This document shows, piece by piece, positions 63,753 through 64,000 of a stretch of DNA of 64,000 nt. Under the pieces are notes generated by a model. The model worked only from the letters and a program-made list of their open reading frames with translations, searched no databases and had not been told where the DNA came from. The translations under genes and the position numbers were made by a program. This DNA is from Anaerocolumna aminovalerica (GTDB lineage Bacteria > Bacillota > Clostridia > Lachnospirales > Lachnospiraceae): the NCBI RefSeq assembly GCF_900115365.1, contig NZ_FOWD01000016.1, positions 1 through 64,000 on the forward strand, in the 5' to 3' direction. Within the stretch, counting starts at the first letter, position 1. Each line of letters begins with the position of its first letter.

Positions 63753-64000
63753 TTAATTTAAGGCATTTACAAATCTTTCTATATTTATATTTGACAAATT
63801 ATATACATCCTTATCTGTTTTAGCTACTTTTTTTAAGATAAAACGGTGGAAAAAGTTCATTTTATTAAATACCGCCTGACCGCCAAGATATTCTTTTGCT
63901 GCCGCATGTTCCAGTAATGTTTCCGGATATGCATTTCTTAACTGTGTCTCTGCTTCTTCTCCTTCCATCAGACAGCAGATGAACAAGCCCAATTTTTTAT
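63753..64000 (-). CDS. flavodoxin-domain protein, 5' end beyond the window
   Basis: The visible C-terminal 79+ residues (GLFICCLMEGEEAETQLRNA, AYPETLLEHAAAKEYLGGQA, FNKMNFFHRFILKKVAKTDK) match flavodoxin-domain proteins related to HemG-type protoporphyrinogen oxidase. The frame remains open through 64000 (LGLFICC preceded by KK), so a TTG at 63992 is not the real start. The gene continues outside the window. Confidence 0.75.
   Translation of the reverse strand, partial: KKLGLFICCLMEGEEAETQLRNAYPETLLEHAAAKEYLGGQAVFNKMNFFHRFILKKVAKTDKDVYNLSNINIERFVNALN

Overview
The window reads as a low-GC, endospore-forming anaerobic Firmicute, most likely a Lachnospiraceae/Clostridium-cluster XIVa type. The evidence is the AT-rich host DNA, strong AGGAGG ribosome sites, TTG/GTG starts, a spore photoproduct lyase, several radical SAM enzymes, a MATE pump, a LytTR regulator and a clostridial serine-recombinase cassette. 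No rRNA, tRNA or CRISPR array was seen.

Layout. 1-2.6 kb: a DAACS-type (TcyP-like) cystine symporter on the minus strand. It is preceded by a 34-codon leader ORF with nine cysteine codons in eleven, under a consensus promoter. This is the most striking signal in the window. 2.6-6.3 kb: a broken DNA-ligase tail and a stand-alone A-PCP-C NRPS-like protein. 6.8-10 kb: MATE pump, alpha/beta hydrolase, GNAT. 10.6-14.2 kb: spore photoproduct lyase, azoreductase, and a marR-MFS operon with a perfect 30-bp operator palindrome. 14.4-17.8 kb: SEC-C methionine aminopeptidase, AraC regulator, a duplicated-domain protein, a frameshifted ACT protein and a membrane protein. 17.9-22.6 kb: a patch rich in gene remnants with two alkylation-repair genes (ogt, ada-alkA), flanked by two copies of a 32-nt repeat.

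23.16-40.7 kb: a visibly more GC-rich defective prophage on the plus strand. It starts inside the end of a capsid gene that abuts a decapitated MerR/TipAS regulator. It keeps an apparently complete siphovirus tail module: connectors, major tail protein, a frameshifted chaperone pair, tape measure, distal tail protein, tail tip proteins and a GH18-like protein. Holin and amidase follow, then a SHOCT protein and three recombinase ORFs. No terminase, portal or intact capsid gene is present, so it is either decaying or tailocin-like.

40.8-64 kb: an ECF sigma/anti-sigma pair; IS21-like terminal repeats without a transposase; RlmD-type rRNA methyltransferase; two radical SAM proteins; VOC and EamA proteins; a MarR-pirin-pirin regulon with operator palindromes in or next to the promoters and a predicted leaderless marR mRNA; a 19-unit minisatellite before a SIMPL protein; CofE-domain, UvrC-like, metallophosphoesterase and AlkD-like proteins; a lipoprotein; a papain-like secreted protein; a LytTR regulator with Glu at the phosphoacceptor site; a secreted ComEC-like beta-lactamase-fold protein with DUF3006; xanthine phosphoribosyltransferase; and a flavodoxin gene cut by the window edge.
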